Below, piece by piece: positions 41,901 through 56,900 of a stretch of DNA of 64,000 nt. The stretch lies in assembly GCA_025267735.1 (NCBI GenBank), contig CM046299.1, positions 29,365,327 to 29,429,326 on the forward strand, in the 5' to 3' direction. The notes beneath the pieces are model-generated. The model had not been told where the DNA came from, made no database searches, and saw only the letters and a list, made by a program, of their open reading frames with translations. A program made the position numbers and the translations under genes. The stretch comes from Mactra quadrangularis (Eukaryota; Mollusca; Bivalvia; Venerida; Mactridae). Each line of letters begins with the position of its first letter. The first letter of the stretch is position 1.

Positions 41901-44900
41901 TACAAACTGTTAGGGCCTCTATTATGACTTATCAACGGTCTAATGGGTCCGCTCATAAACTGATGGAACGGATCTTTTGACCTGGAAAAAGAAATTTTTA
42001 AAGCATCAAATTCATTCAACAAAATAAAGCAGATTTTAATGATCCATTGTGTGAAATAATTTGATATTGTTTTTGGATGAATTAGATAGTTCAATATTCT
42101 TTATATTAAACAACTAGTCAGCGACCAGGAATCAGATTGTTGAGTCCATACCTTAATCGAACTGTCTTTTATTCGCTTCCTTAAGTTTTCAATGGTTAAC
42201 TGTATTCTAATCTTACTTCATATACATGTTAACTTAGCCCTAGTAAAGTTTAACTAAACATATATTGAAACCAAGGTTAGTGTTTTACTGCATGCATTTG
42301 AAAGTTTTAAGTTCGAACAAAGGTTCGCTGCATTTATGTGGAAACTAAATATTAGCATATTTCACTTGCCTCATAAAAGAACTAAGTTCATGCTTATTTT
42401 ACTTCACATTTGTAAAATAGTCGAATTTACATAGACACGCGAAATGTGCAGTAGATCTATACAACTTACAATAGTTTCAATTTTAGTAACAAACAAAGCC
42501 AGTAACAACAAATTTTCTATAACTTACGTTCCTGATATTGAACTTGCATTTGATGGAATATTCTTCTTTCGGTGTTTGTGGATAAGGTACGCTGCGAGTA
42601 CTGCTAATGGTGCTAATAGTAAGAAAGCAACAACACCTGCTGTTAACCCGATCATTGCTGTGTCATTATCTATATTAAACAAACAAAAGAAAAGTTTAAC
42701 ATCATGAATAAATGAACGTTCTAGAATATCACGGTATAATTATGACCGTTCTAGTATATCACGGTATAATTATGACCGTTCTAGTATATCACGGTATAAT
42801 TATGAACGTTCTAGTATATTACGGTATAATTATGAACGTTCTAGTATATTACGGTATAATTATGAACGTTCTAGTATAGCACGGTATAATTATGAACGTT
42901 CTAGAATATCACGGTATAATTATGAACGTTCTAGTATATCACGGTATAATTATGAACGTTCTAGTATATTACGGTATAATTATGAACGTTCTAGTATAGC
43001 ACGGTATAATTATGAACGTTCTAGTATAGCACGGTATAATTATGACCGTTCTAGTATATCACGGTATAATTATGACCGTTCTAGTATATCACGGTATAAT
43101 TATGACTAGAGGTGAAACGATTAAAAAATTTTCGATTCGATTCGATTTCGATTATAAAAATAAATTATAAAAAGAATTAAGAAAGAGATACAACCCAAAG
43201 ACAATAGAACATAAATATATGTATATTTAAGAACAGTGCATTTTTATCTGAGGGACCTCCCTCCCGGAAGACGAAAAATTCTAATTCTTTAATAATACCC
43301 ATTTTACAGGTATTAGAGCTTGAATAGTTAAAAATATTTTACTGCATTTTACCATATATAAAATCGTATTATTTCCAACTTTTTAATGAAAAGTAATGCC
43401 CATGGACAAATTGTTTATTTCTCCTTACCTACATGTACGTACAAACAGTATATGACTCAAGTCATTATCAAAATAAAATTATTCATCAGTGCATCAATGC
43501 CATAATTAATGACTAGTTAAAGTTACGCCTAGACAATAAAAAATTGCAAGCATTCAGCAAATGTAGATCACTATGACCAGCTTAATTTAGTTTGATTCAA
43601 AATATTTTCTTTTGGCTCTGGCATGATTTACAATAATTCTCATCACATCATAAACGTTAAATTAATTTTTATCAACTCTAGATCTATATTTATAACTTTC
43701 TTACACTAATGTTTATTTAAAAATAAAATTATTTTTGGGCTTAAATGAACGTATTAGTGAAAATATACAATTATCTTCGGACATTTCATAGAATTCATTA
43801 CCAATTTATAGTAAATAAAATCTAACCAACCACGTTTTGCCCGATTTTAATAGTTAAGAAAAACAAAGGATTTTCCCGAAAATAAACGTTAATAACGTCA
43901 AAACAAACAATTAAGTTAACAGTTTATCTCTAAATTACTTTATCATGCTTGATTTAATTTTGTATCATAGGGAACGAAATCGCTTCAACCATTTCGGCGT
44001 TATGTCATTCATTTTCGCGACCCACGCTAGATACCAATTTCATATGAAACAACTTTTGTGATTAAAAAACTTATTGTTTTCAATGTTTTCATCTTGATTT
44101 AACAAATGATGCTTCAGGAAACGACGATGTGAAAAGTTTAATTTGTTTTTCTTAAGAAAAATCCCCCAATATTGCCGATCGTGTAAAACTAAATCGACTG
44201 GTTATATCTTGGTGGCCCCTTTATCACTATATTCTCTGTAGGTACCAGTCTTAGGTATATGAATGATATCAAGCGTGTTAACTAACTCGACGACTCCATT
44301 ATCGATTTTCTGTCAGCGAGTTAATCTCCCAGCGTGTGACCAACAATAAGGTCTAATTGACATGTACGCGTAATTAACATGTATAATTGCAGCGGGCAGT
44401 CTCACTTTTTACAACTCTTATCTGGATTAACAATCGTCGGTCAATAAGGGTACACTATTTTAGTTTACTATAAAAAATGCTTATTTTAACCGAAAAGGGT
44501 AGTTTCATTCAACTCACAAAACTACTGAAAAAGACAGTATTTAAAAAAAGAATCGAATCGAAACTGCCTCTTCCGAATCGAATCGAACCGAACCGAATCG
44601 AGCGTTAAAAATCGCGATTCTTTGTGAACCGCGATTAATCGTTTCACCTCTAATTATGACCGTTCTAGTATATTACGGTATAATTATGAACGTTCTAGTA
44701 TAGCACGGTATAATTATGACCGTTCTAGAATATCACGGTATAATTATGACCGTTCTAGTATATCCCAGAGAAATGTAGTAGTCCTTTTGAATTAAAATGA
44801 AAATATAAACGTTTTAGTACATCTAATCGAAAATATTACCGTTACTGCATATTACAGCTAAATATGGCCGTTATAGTATGTCACAGTGAAAATATGACCG

Positions 44901-47900
44901 TTATAGCATGTCACAATGAGCATATGACCGTTATAATATATCACAGTGAAATATGACCTTTTGAGTATATCTCAGTGAAAGTATGATCGTTATAGTGTAT
45001 CTAATTGAAAATATTCTAGTATATCATATTGAAAATAAGACCATTATATAGTATATCGCAGTGAAAATATGACCGCTCTATTAAATCACGGTAATAAGAT
45101 GACTGCTCTAGTATATCAAGGCGAAAATAATGACCATTTTAGTTTTTCATAGTGAAAACATGACCGTTTTAATATACATGTAGTACAGTTAAAAACAAGT
45201 GCTTTAGTGTATCACAGTGAAAATAACCATTTTTGTTGTTAATAATGAAAAACGACCCTTTTAGCATTTCCCGTGTGCAGGGAGTATGCAAGTCCTTACA
45301 GGGAATGGATTTTACGACCTATATATTCGTAGTCAGATGTGCAGGTAAACATTGAACACAAAGAATCAACTGTATCCGATCACATAATGATACTGATTGT
45401 AGACATCATGTCAGGGTATATAATCTAAATATAGTTACCTGGAGGAGCTGGTTTGCTGAAAAAAATAAAAATGTGAAATTAAGATAATGTCTCATATAAA
45501 ATACTAAAATATAATTACATGTATTTTAATTCCAACATCATATCACGTGTGGTGTGAGAAGTACATTGTTAGACATGTATATCAAATGTGTTTATTAAGA
45601 TATTTTATAGTTATATCATTTATATCACTGACAAAACCTGTTTGAAATATACTGCCCTCGAAAAGTTCCTTCATATTGCAATTTTAAAATTGAAATGCTA
45701 CAATTTCTAAGTTTAATTTAAAGAATTACTTCACCAAATTGAATGTTAATTTCATTCATTATTCATGCAATGATAGCAGAATTTCTACTGGTACATTTTT
45801 GTTTTTGAGTTTCAGCAAAAGTTATCCATTAGCCTTCAAAACTATGGCCAATGTATCTCGATGAACTAATATCAAATTTAAAATATTTTTGTAATTTCAA
45901 ATTCATAAGACAAATGTACTGATTTCAAAAATGCAAAGTTAAAATCATTTAACGATGAACTGCTTTTACATTTTTTTTAAAGTTCTATAACGTACAATAC
46001 AAGTTATAGATATGAACGGAGGGAACATTTTAAGGGCAGTGTAAACCATGATGCAGCCTAGTATCGCACAGACTAGTATGCGACTCGGCGCTTCTAATCA
46101 AATATTTATTGAGCTTAAACTGGAAGTTATTTTTTCCAGCCCCTCTCATGTTCGTGCCACCCATCACAGTATCTTAGGATGTGAATACAAGATATACTGA
46201 CTTTCAACCAGAGTTAAAAAGACATGAAACTTTAACTTACACACAAACAATCCTGTTCTTTATCTTTTGGCATACCAAGCCGTCAGAACATCCCACTGTT
46301 GTTTCATAGATATCACATGATAATTGCTCTTCGTCTTTAGTCTTATCTAATTTAACTAGAAAATTTTAAACAACATATAGTTAATTATAAAGCAAGTGAT
46401 AGATGTATACAGTTTCTATAGTCATGTGATCTACAACAACAACTAAATAAGGTAAACAAACACTTTGGTTACGACGATTTCTCATTCACGACAAATGATA
46501 CCGAATGATACCAAAAAAGCGCAAAAATAACAACTTCAGGGTAGCGAATTATCAAAAACCTTACGATTTTATCTATGCTATACAGTGTAGTTTACGACAA
46601 AACTCGGTCGTAAGACTTTTGATAATACGAGCCCTACTCCCCTCCTCACGGACGATAACATTCGGCCGCGCATGCGCAGTTACAGAGAGTATACTAGTGT
46701 AATTAAAGTAGTCCGCTTTAAGCATTAACACTCAGACGATTCAGTTAGTGCAATTGTGATGTATTTATATTATATTGCTATCAGACCATGTGTTTATGAC
46801 TAAAATCCATTGATGATTTAATTTTAGAATGATCAATATAATGAACGCTTTCTTCGTGTTTGCAGATGACAGCCAGATACAGAAATTCAAATGTAGTAGT
46901 AAATGCAACGGCAATAGTAAGGTAACATATTATTTTGCTGTGTAAGTCATTTGCTAATGCAGCACTGCGTTCCTAAAGGTAGGTCGGTACCTTACTCGGA
47001 GGGAAAAACGAAAAAAATATTTTGTTCACAGATTATGATAAAAGTTAGCTAGCAGATATCTTCATGCTTCTTGTTTGTTTTTCTGGTAACCTTAGCGACG
47101 TTGTCTTTTTTTCACGACGTCACGGACGTCACATTGGTTCGCGCTAAAACAGGCATGCAAGTACATTAAACCCATATATTTAAAGTATTGAATGTCCGAG
47201 GACAAAGATAATTATACCAAAATATGTCTGAAATGTTGTTGCATACGAATATTTTGTTCCAATTATCTAAATATCACGTCAGTCGTTAAGATTGTACATT
47301 TCATCACTGAATTTAGGGTTTTCACGTCAAAAGGTTTTACCAATTGCCGAGTTATAACGTTTATTTTCAAATTAATGCAGAACGGTGGTCAAATTCTTAT
47401 CGTGATTTTATTTTCATTTTAATGAAATAAAAAAGGAAAGTGAATGTTCTCAGTTTTTCACAATATCGCTTTCAAAGTAAAATTACCTTCAAAACAACAA
47501 CGTTAATATTACGTTGCGCTGACGTTGTGATTTTGCGTTATGTGTGTAATTGTCTTGTCAATTTAATTTTGTAGTTTCTTTCCAGTTTTTTATTTAATTT
47601 CTTGTGACACTCAGCATCTGATCTGTTCAAAATTAGTCAATCAAAGTCCGCTTCTACTTATTTTTGCAACAAATACTTTAATCACAACGTCAGCGTAACG
47701 TTATATTAACGTCGTTGAAATGAAGGTAATTTTACTTTGAACGCGATATTGTGAAAAACTGAGAACGTTCACTTTCTTTTTTTATTTCATTAAAATGACA
47801 CAAAAAGTGCGTAGATTTCAAAAATCGCGATAAGAATTTGACCACCGTTCTGCATTAATTTGAAAATAAACATTATAACTCGGCAATTGGTGAAACCTTT

Positions 47901-50900
47901 TAGACGTGAAAACCCTAAATTCAGTGATGAAATGTATAATCTTTACGACGGACGTGATATTTGGATGATCGGAACAAATGATTGTAGGCAACAACATTTC
48001 AGAAACATTTTGGTATAATTATCATTGACCTCGGACATTCAATATCTCAAATATGCGGGTTTAATGTACTTGCATGCCTGTTTTTAGTCTTTAGTTTTTA
48101 GTCCGTAACGTTGTGGAAAAAAACGACAACGTCGCTAAGGTTACCAGAAAAACAAACAAGAAGAATGAAGGTATCTGCCTGCCAACTTTTATCATAATCG
48201 GTGAACAAAATATTTTTTTCGTTTTCTTCTCCGAGTAAGGTACCGACCCACCTTAAAGAGAACGTTCGGGAATTGGGCAAACGAATGCGATAAAATGGTT
48301 TTTACGCTGCAAACGTTTCGAACATAGGGGATTTGCCCAGCGAACAAAAATGGCGGCCACGAAAATACACAACACTTAACTTTTGTTTGTAGAATTCACC
48401 AGTTTAAAAAAGTCACATAAGCAGTTTGCATAACAATAACTTAACGTAGCAAAAACGTAGCAAACGTTTTCATTAAGGAACGGAGTTCTGGGTTCCCCGA
48501 TATCTTCACTACACAATATTATGAACTTAATTTCTTAAAACTCTATTATTATTGTCTTTATACGTGTTATGTTTTTTTTTTACATTTTTTATATAAACAC
48601 TACCCCTGTCCGTCTGTACACTTACGAAAAGAACCCACTTCTTACAGACAATATAGTTATGCATAAAAATGTTTGGCTAAATGCTTCCCCTCTATAAAAC
48701 TTTGGCAATAATGTCAATTTTCCTACATTAATTAGGTATATAAAGAAGTTTTCGGCCTTGTGTAAGGGTATAAGAGTACTGGTTATAGACAAGGGTCCAG
48801 GGAAATCTAGGTTAGGTGCGCTAGACGCAGTAAAATAACCTTAAATTGTATTGACACGGCGTTAAACCACGTAAAAATACATGTACAAGCTGTTTAAAGA
48901 TTATCTCAATAGTTGACATATTAACAATTTTGCTGAGAAGTCTAATTCTATATAACTTTGAAGACAAAACTGTAAGCTTACATTCACTCCCGTTGATAGA
49001 CACTGCTTCTATTACTACCAATTCTCCTAACACATTGATAGGGATTTCTTGAAGGGCCGCAGCCAATGCGCTCGCTCTGTCGCCATCATCATTATCAAAA
49101 TTTACTGTAACTGTAACTGAACCATCATCACTGCAATGTATAAGTGTATTGATTTAGAAAAAGTATGTCGGAAACTTCATTGTGTTCTTTTGGCTAAGTT
49201 GAAAGTAGTAATCATTTTCTACTCCTTGTTACAACGTATTGAGAACAACAGTACGTTAGCCACTAGTTAAATACGACTGCTTTCCTGGCTGTCCAGTGAT
49301 ATATTCGTGACAGCGGCAGATTTATACAATCCATTTCTGGATCATGCTACTGTAAATTAAATTAACAGCATCTGATATTGCCAAGCACATCACTTTACTC
49401 TTACTTACAACGCCGCATTGTAATTTGTTGGCCTAACATTGTCCAAGTTGTATTGCGGAGGTCAATTTTGGTCAATTTGTAAAATGAATCCAAGCAAAGT
49501 CACTAGTCTGTTATATTTTGGGAGATTCACGGATCAGTAAGATATCAGGGGCCAATGTATATACGTGTAGATCTCGAAAAGTATTGAAGTTACGGAACAG
49601 TTGCATTGTGACTAAAAGATTGAAATTTGATGAAATAAATGATAGAATAATTAACTTAAGGATTATTGTTAATTTCCGTGCCTTTGTGAACACCAGAGAC
49701 TTGTTATAATTTATGTGCTAATTTGGCTACGTACAACATAGATTATCAATACACATACCTTACTATTGCCGTTGCATTAACTATTACATTTGAATTTCTG
49801 TATCTGGCTGTCATCTGCAAACACAAAGAAAGCGTACATTATATTGATCATTCTAAAATTAAATCATCAATGGCTTTTAGTCATAAACACATTTTCTGAT
49901 AGCAATATAATATACATACATAACAATTGCACAAACTGAATCGTCTGAGTGTTAACGCTTAAAGCGGACTACTTTAATTACACTAGTATACTCTCTCTAA
50001 TTGCGCATGCGCGTCCGAATGTATTCGTCCGCGGCAGATTGAAATGAAGATTTGCTACAGTCCTCTACTAAACATGGAAAAAAACCAGGTAAAAATGTTG
50101 TTGGCTCTGAGCTTATACAGAAAGCTGCAATTATTTAAGAGCACAATAATCTAAGTTTATCTCTAGATTTGTGAATAAATGAACAATGATGACAAACCTT
50201 AGCTATGGCGTCCTGAATCCATGCTTGACGGTCTGCTCCTGGAGGAATCCTTCCAAGAGTATGCGACATCGCAGTCTGAGCATCTGTAAATTTTATAAAA
50301 TACATTTGACATAGTACATGTCGTATAATAGATCATGCGTGTGAATGTACTATAAATCATGGACTAGCCCTTTGTAGATGAATAACGTAATGCACAAACA
50401 CCATTTATTGATTTCATCAGACCACATTTGACATTCAACATTTATTAAATATGTTAATTAGCGTGCACGTACATGTACATTGTAAATTGTATACGCTGAT
50501 AGGCAATAAAGTTTGCATTTGTAAGCTAACGATAAGCTATTTAATTGGTATACAGTTAGTTATACGTATCCCACATAATTTGTAATGGAACTGGTCATGT
50601 ACATGTATATCATGGATTTGTATATCAATATCATAATTGCAGATATTGTGGTTTGGTGAATGACGTTTAAAGCTATTCGGTCACAGATTCTGTTAATTTA
50701 TGGTTTAAGATTAACTGTCACTGCCTGGAATAGTGTATAAGATATTATTTTGTCTGTAGTTTTTAAAGATTAACACATTTTTCATTATATACTAATTTTC
50801 TTGAAATTACGATTTCTTTTCGATAATTTTTCTCATTTTTCTATAATTAAGCACTGAGTAAGCTGTTATTAGTTGTCAGTGTGTAACAGAGGTATAACAC

Positions 50901-53900
50901 GGCACTTGTATGCCCTTGCCTTTAAGTTAGCTTTTATGGCGACGTGGTAGAGTGTCCGCTTACGACTTGACAGGACGTATGCTCGAATCTCAGTTCGGAC
51001 CATGGATTTTTATCGGGTTACAAGTATCTTTATAAACAAATAGAGAAAGTTTTAAGTCATACTCACTACTGTTGAAGCATATAAGATGACTTGCATTCCA
51101 TCCTAACCCCTCTTGACATTTCTTAGTATCAGCACCATCCACTGGTACAAAACCCTGAGCACATTGTGCAGTAGCGGTACAACCTGCTGTTAGACATGGA
51201 GTCTGACATTCATCAGCATCACAACCGTAAATTATATCACCGCTGCCCTTAAGTTTGGCTTTACCACAATCTGAAATGAATATAATTATGTGGTTATTTT
51301 TAAAAGCTTAATCTCAATTCTACATTTGGTTACACTTCGGTTCTAATCCTTATAAAATGTGATGCAGTTGGATATAATTTTATTCAATACATGTACATAT
51401 TTCATTGTATACATTGGATCGGATAACAAGCATATAATGCCTATATACATCCTCTCCATGTAGTTGGATATGTTCGGTAATATTCATTAACTGTTTAAAA
51501 GTTGTATTGTGAAAATAGTGATCTACGCAGTCTTTAAAAACGATGCAGAGAGCTATAGTTCGCACAACATAACTTTACATGTTTGTGAAAACATTAGAAT
51601 AAACCAATCCATTCCAGAGGTAAGACAGTATAGAAAATAAAGTGGTATACTTCATTTTTACAAAATAAATGTGACAGACAAACCACCGCCCTCTTAGTCT
51701 ATCATGTTTGTAATGGTGATCTTTTCATTCATAGGCCGAGTTCAAACATCACAATCAATGCAGATTTGAATAGAAGAAACAAAGGTCAATGGGGCTTAAC
51801 GTATCATATAGATAGCTACTTTATTCAATAAACATAAGGCATGACGCCCAACAGTGTACAAGTTATGCAAATAATACAACATAAATACAACACAGAAGTA
51901 AATATATATATGGTATAAATACGTTAAATGGTATAAATCGGTAATGGCGTATAAGTATAAATACAGATACAGTTATGATGAGGAAAGTGCAAAACATAAT
52001 TTAACAATGATCACATAGAGAAGATTATTGAGAAATATTTAAACATATACAACACTGTCTCGTAATTTAAAACTTTTGTAAATATATCTTACCATATATG
52101 CAATCTACACGATTGGACCAGTTTCCATTCGCTAGGCAGCTTATGCTCTTACTTCTGTGTTTGTTTCCTCCTTTTGGTTTTTCATTCAAGACAAAACCGT
52201 TGTTACAAAATATTAACATTTCTCTAGGAAATGTCCTCGGTGTATTTGGTATTACTCCATTAGCAACATCAGGTAGTCCACAATCTGAAATGTATCAGTC
52301 AAAATTGAATTTAACTCGTGAACTGGAAATCAGGGTCTAAAGTCACTAGATCAACAAAAACCCGTCTAATATGGTCAACAATATTTTGTTTTCTTTTCGC
52401 CGAGTTTTATTTCTGATAAAAATTGAATGACAGTAATGATGATGTTGGAAAGAAATTTAATAATCATTTTAGCATTACGTGTATTGGACTTGTTTTCCTA
52501 TTTCTTGACTGTTGCAAGAATTTAACGAAAAAACAAGTTTAAAAGAAGAAAACAGATGTCACAACACAGTGGACGAGTATTCTCTGTATACTTACCAACA
52601 GGAATACATGTTGGGGGTTCATTAAAGGTCCATGTAGGTGATGAGTCACACATATTTTGATCATTTGCATTTGGTGGAAAAGTATAACCTTCATTACAAC
52701 TATATGTGGCTTCACAATATTGGTATGTACATTGTATATCAACATTGCCATTCTCTGGAGGATCTAAATTATCACATTCTAGAAGGACGAGAAAACAATG
52801 CAAAGATAATAACCTAATAATTTGATCAACGCCGACTATAGTGGATACATGTTAACGTCATTCAGAACATCTCGACCCTTTATTAATAGAATAATCTCAG
52901 AAGGATTCTTGGGGGTTCACCAAATATATTTGGCTTTTACTACATACACGAGGCGAAGCACAGACGTAAACACATAAGGCTTTGTAATTACACTTCATAT
53001 GCTATATTTGTGGCTATATATTTCAGATGTATGGACTAAAACAAGACACTTATCCCGCCTTAACGATCGCGGATTTATTTACATCAACACCGGTTATAGT
53101 ATTTTGTTGAGCATGTAACGCCAAGGAAGGTCCAAAATGGCGTCTGAATCTGTCCGAGGTTATTCCTAGTTAATGGTCGAAGGGTTCCGAATGATGTTAA
53201 CGTGTTGCATATTTATGTTTTATATTTTCAGAGGAGGGTGGTATGACTTTAAAAATGCACAAGCCCAGCCATTGTTTTGTACTCTCATGTCACATAGTTT
53301 TCAGAAACATATGAAGACAATACCGACCGATATTTGTCAAATTTTCATTGAACGGTTTACTATCAGGGTAGCGGACCAAGTAAACAGTAATTAGTCTCAG
53401 CAGTTTGCGTTGGCTCTTGGTAATAAAACCGATCAAGTCTGACTTTAAAAAAATACTGCAAAATCCCATGCGGATTACTCGAGCAATATCATTAAATCAT
53501 ACCCCGAGAGTATAGGCACCATCGTGCAGACGTTCATGATTATGTTTCTTGAAAAGACTGTACAAAGCCAACTAAACATATCAGCGGTTGGCAATGAAGA
53601 TCGCAAGATAAAACGCACTCTTTTGTAAAGTCCACACACTTCTAAAACGCACACTTTTTTTTTAGTTTTTTTAATAAGTTTTTAGCGTTTCGGTCAGCTT
53701 TTTTACAATTTCAATTTCATCGTTCCAACTGGACTATCAGTACTTTGATCTGCATTGTCTATTCTTAGGCGAACACCTCTGAAGTTCTTGTTATCGTTAT
53801 TTATTTGTAGTTTTTTTTAATAACCAAAGTTTCAAAACAGTTAAAAAGTTCCTCCTTTTTCTTTTCGGCTGTTTAGAAGGTTTGTGTTTTTTATTGTTGC

Positions 53901-56900
53901 TGCTCCTGATATGTTTTCAGACTCCATTTTAGCCTTGTCTAAAAATTGCAGTTATTATAAAAGCGGTCCTGCGGTTACGAATTTTTGGATAGCCAGCTCG
54001 GCGTTGGTTCGAGTCCCATCCAAAACCTACTCCGTTGTTTCCTTGAGCAAGAAACTTAATCCTACTAACTCGGTACTGGGGGACCAAGAAGCGGACTGAA
54101 AGTGATTAATTTAAGTTGTATGATTTTTTTCACAATAGAGCTGAAATAAATAAGTATACAGTACAATGTTCACTAAATAGACTTGGTTTATAAATATATG
54201 TTTATTATTTCACACCTATAAAAGGTAAACATTGTGCACAAGGATCATTTGCTGATTCCACCTTCTCGTATCCATCATCACATACTAATACATAGTCACC
54301 TGACTCGGCTACCCATGAACCATTAGTTACATTACATGCTGTAAATACAAGAAAGTAATACATTGTATGTTGCTCTTTGTCTCTTCCATATTCTATTGTC
54401 ACAGCGTATCGTCCTACTGACCTCCCTGAAAAGACTTCTAGATCCCTACTACACAAATGAATAAATTATGAATGTATTTACATATCATTATGCTAATAGT
54501 TCATTCTATCAATCAATGAAAATACTGATTCATGTATATAATATACATAGATGTAAAAACTTGATATAATAACGTAAAAATCGACCGTAAGCTAATTTGT
54601 AAAGTGGCATTTTGAAATGCTTTTTCATTGTTACTATTCTTTTATTTAAACGTAATTATATTTCGTTTTTTACGATATAACATTATGTTTAAACGAAATA
54701 AATGAGAAAAAAGTATTTCAAAATGTCATTTAAGGGCTCCGTAAATAAAATATATCAATACACTTGTGACTAAATACATGTATGGTAACATATTTTAAGC
54801 AATTTGCAATTTCAAGATCTAGGGCCATTATTCATTTAAACAGACCGATAATTGCCATTAGATTATTTCTCTGACATGTATTAATCTCTAAATATTTTTT
54901 AACATAACCCAACTTTTTTGCATTAAATAAACAACACATTTAAAGCAATACAATTGAACACAATATATGTACAAATGCATAACATATATATGTAGGTTAC
55001 ATACCACTAATGTTCACCGTAAGCAGTAATTTGCCGGAAAAAGAAAGTGTGACATGCAGCATATTTATTATTTGAGAGTACCTGGTGTACTCATTTGGGG
55101 TGCATTTTTATATTGAAGAGTATGTATGTCTTTGGCAATGCTTTTCCTATGCAACTATGCAAAAAATCAATGGATCTATTTTGTTTGCTCGCGAAAAGTA
55201 GTTAAAAGGGAGGTAACCCTGTACGGCTTGTGATGAATGAAAAACATGGATGTTTTAATGGTAGGAACTTTAAAACGAATTTTATTTTCTTATAAGTAAC
55301 GTAACTTTTTTCTAATACTGATCATTTTGTGTAATTTATTTTTTAGTTTAAAAGAGTAAAAGATAAATTTTAATTATTTTCCTGTGTTTATTATTTTTGC
55401 AATTAAATAGTTGTTGCTATTTAATATCAGGCCAATGACAAAAATATTGTTTAAAATATGTTATTCTTGGTTCTTTAATTATATCATATTATTTATACTT
55501 ACGATTAGGTTCACAATTTGGAGGGTCAGTTGTGTGCCATCCAGTTGTATCTTCACAAGTGTTTATATAAGTTATATAACTTAATGGATTAAGTGTAAAG
55601 CCCTCATCACAACTATAAGTGGCTTCACAATGTGTATATTGACAACCATAATCAACATTACCATTCTCTGGTGGAACTAAATCATCACACTCTGAAAGAA
55701 TAAAAAGTAATTTGAATTAGTGATCGAAATTCGGACAAAATCATAATCGATAATCGAATTGAATCACAACTTTTGACCTATATTTTAACCAGTACCAGTA
55801 CGTTCTTGGTTACTGAATAGAAATACAATCTTGAATGAATAGAATTAAAATTTGTCCATTATAAAGTCCGAAGATGAATAAGGCTGAATCTAGTATCCCC
55901 ACTCATTGGGACCCATTGTACATGTATTTTGATGGATGTGTCAGTCAACATAATATCTAACGCTTAAGTAATCTTTATAAATATTTAAAAGTATTTATAA
56001 GAAAACTTTTTTCATAAATATTTCCTATAATTGTGAGAAACTTGTTTTCCAGTTTTAGTCACCCTGTTTTTCCTGTCTATTTTTCCACCAGCATCAAAAA
56101 CGTCAAACCCTGTTTAATTATCTACTGTTTCTTTTTTAACAGTAATAATAATAGGATATCCAATCAATTATATAATCTATGTATAATTTTGAAGATTTCC
56201 TTTAAAATTTGAGAATATTAGTTTTTGCCACTTTTTCCACCCTATTTTTCTACCAGCGACAAAAATTGTCCAACCCTGGTGACAAATGTAATTATTATGT
56301 ATTGTTTATTACTGTATCAGTCAATTTACTTTTATTATCAAAGTAATTACTATTTCCAATCAGTTTAAAATACAATTTTATAAATATTTCCGTTGGAAAA
56401 CTTAGTTTTTGCCACCTTATTTTTCCTCGCTGGTTTTTCGTTTTTTCATGTTTTTCATGTTGTTTTTTTTTCAGCCATGCGGCAAAACTGTCCAACCCTC
56501 AACCCTCCAACGGTGAGAAGTGACTTCCACATTATATAATACATTACATATTCAAATAATACTGATGTAATAATTTTATACCAAATAAACATTCTGGTGC
56601 GTCTCCTTGTCCACAAGGATCAGCATCTGATCCAATCATTATGTATCCAGCATCACATATCAATTCATATGTATTACCAGTTAGTACCCATTCACCATTA
56701 AGTATTTGAGGTAGCATACATGCTGTAAATACAAAATATACAATGTAATTTATGCTGCCGTTTGAAACTTGTTTTCAGTAAGTCATATTGCGACAGACAA
56801 TCGCCATGTTTATGATCACTGGAAAGGCCTAGATCCCTGGATCCAAGCTTTCTGAGCATATACTCTCGCCAATGTCTGACAACTACCCTACTTGTCATAC

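Noticed and set aside
42715..43106. CRISPR-like array with 30-bp units
   Set aside because: Units are contiguous with no unique spacers. It is a minisatellite in a eukaryotic intron. The same holds for the 41-bp array at 39941.
48340..48365. CpG-like promoter with a YY1-type ATGGCGGCC word
   Set aside because: It is a single motif in a receptor intron with no associated exon or transcript evidence.
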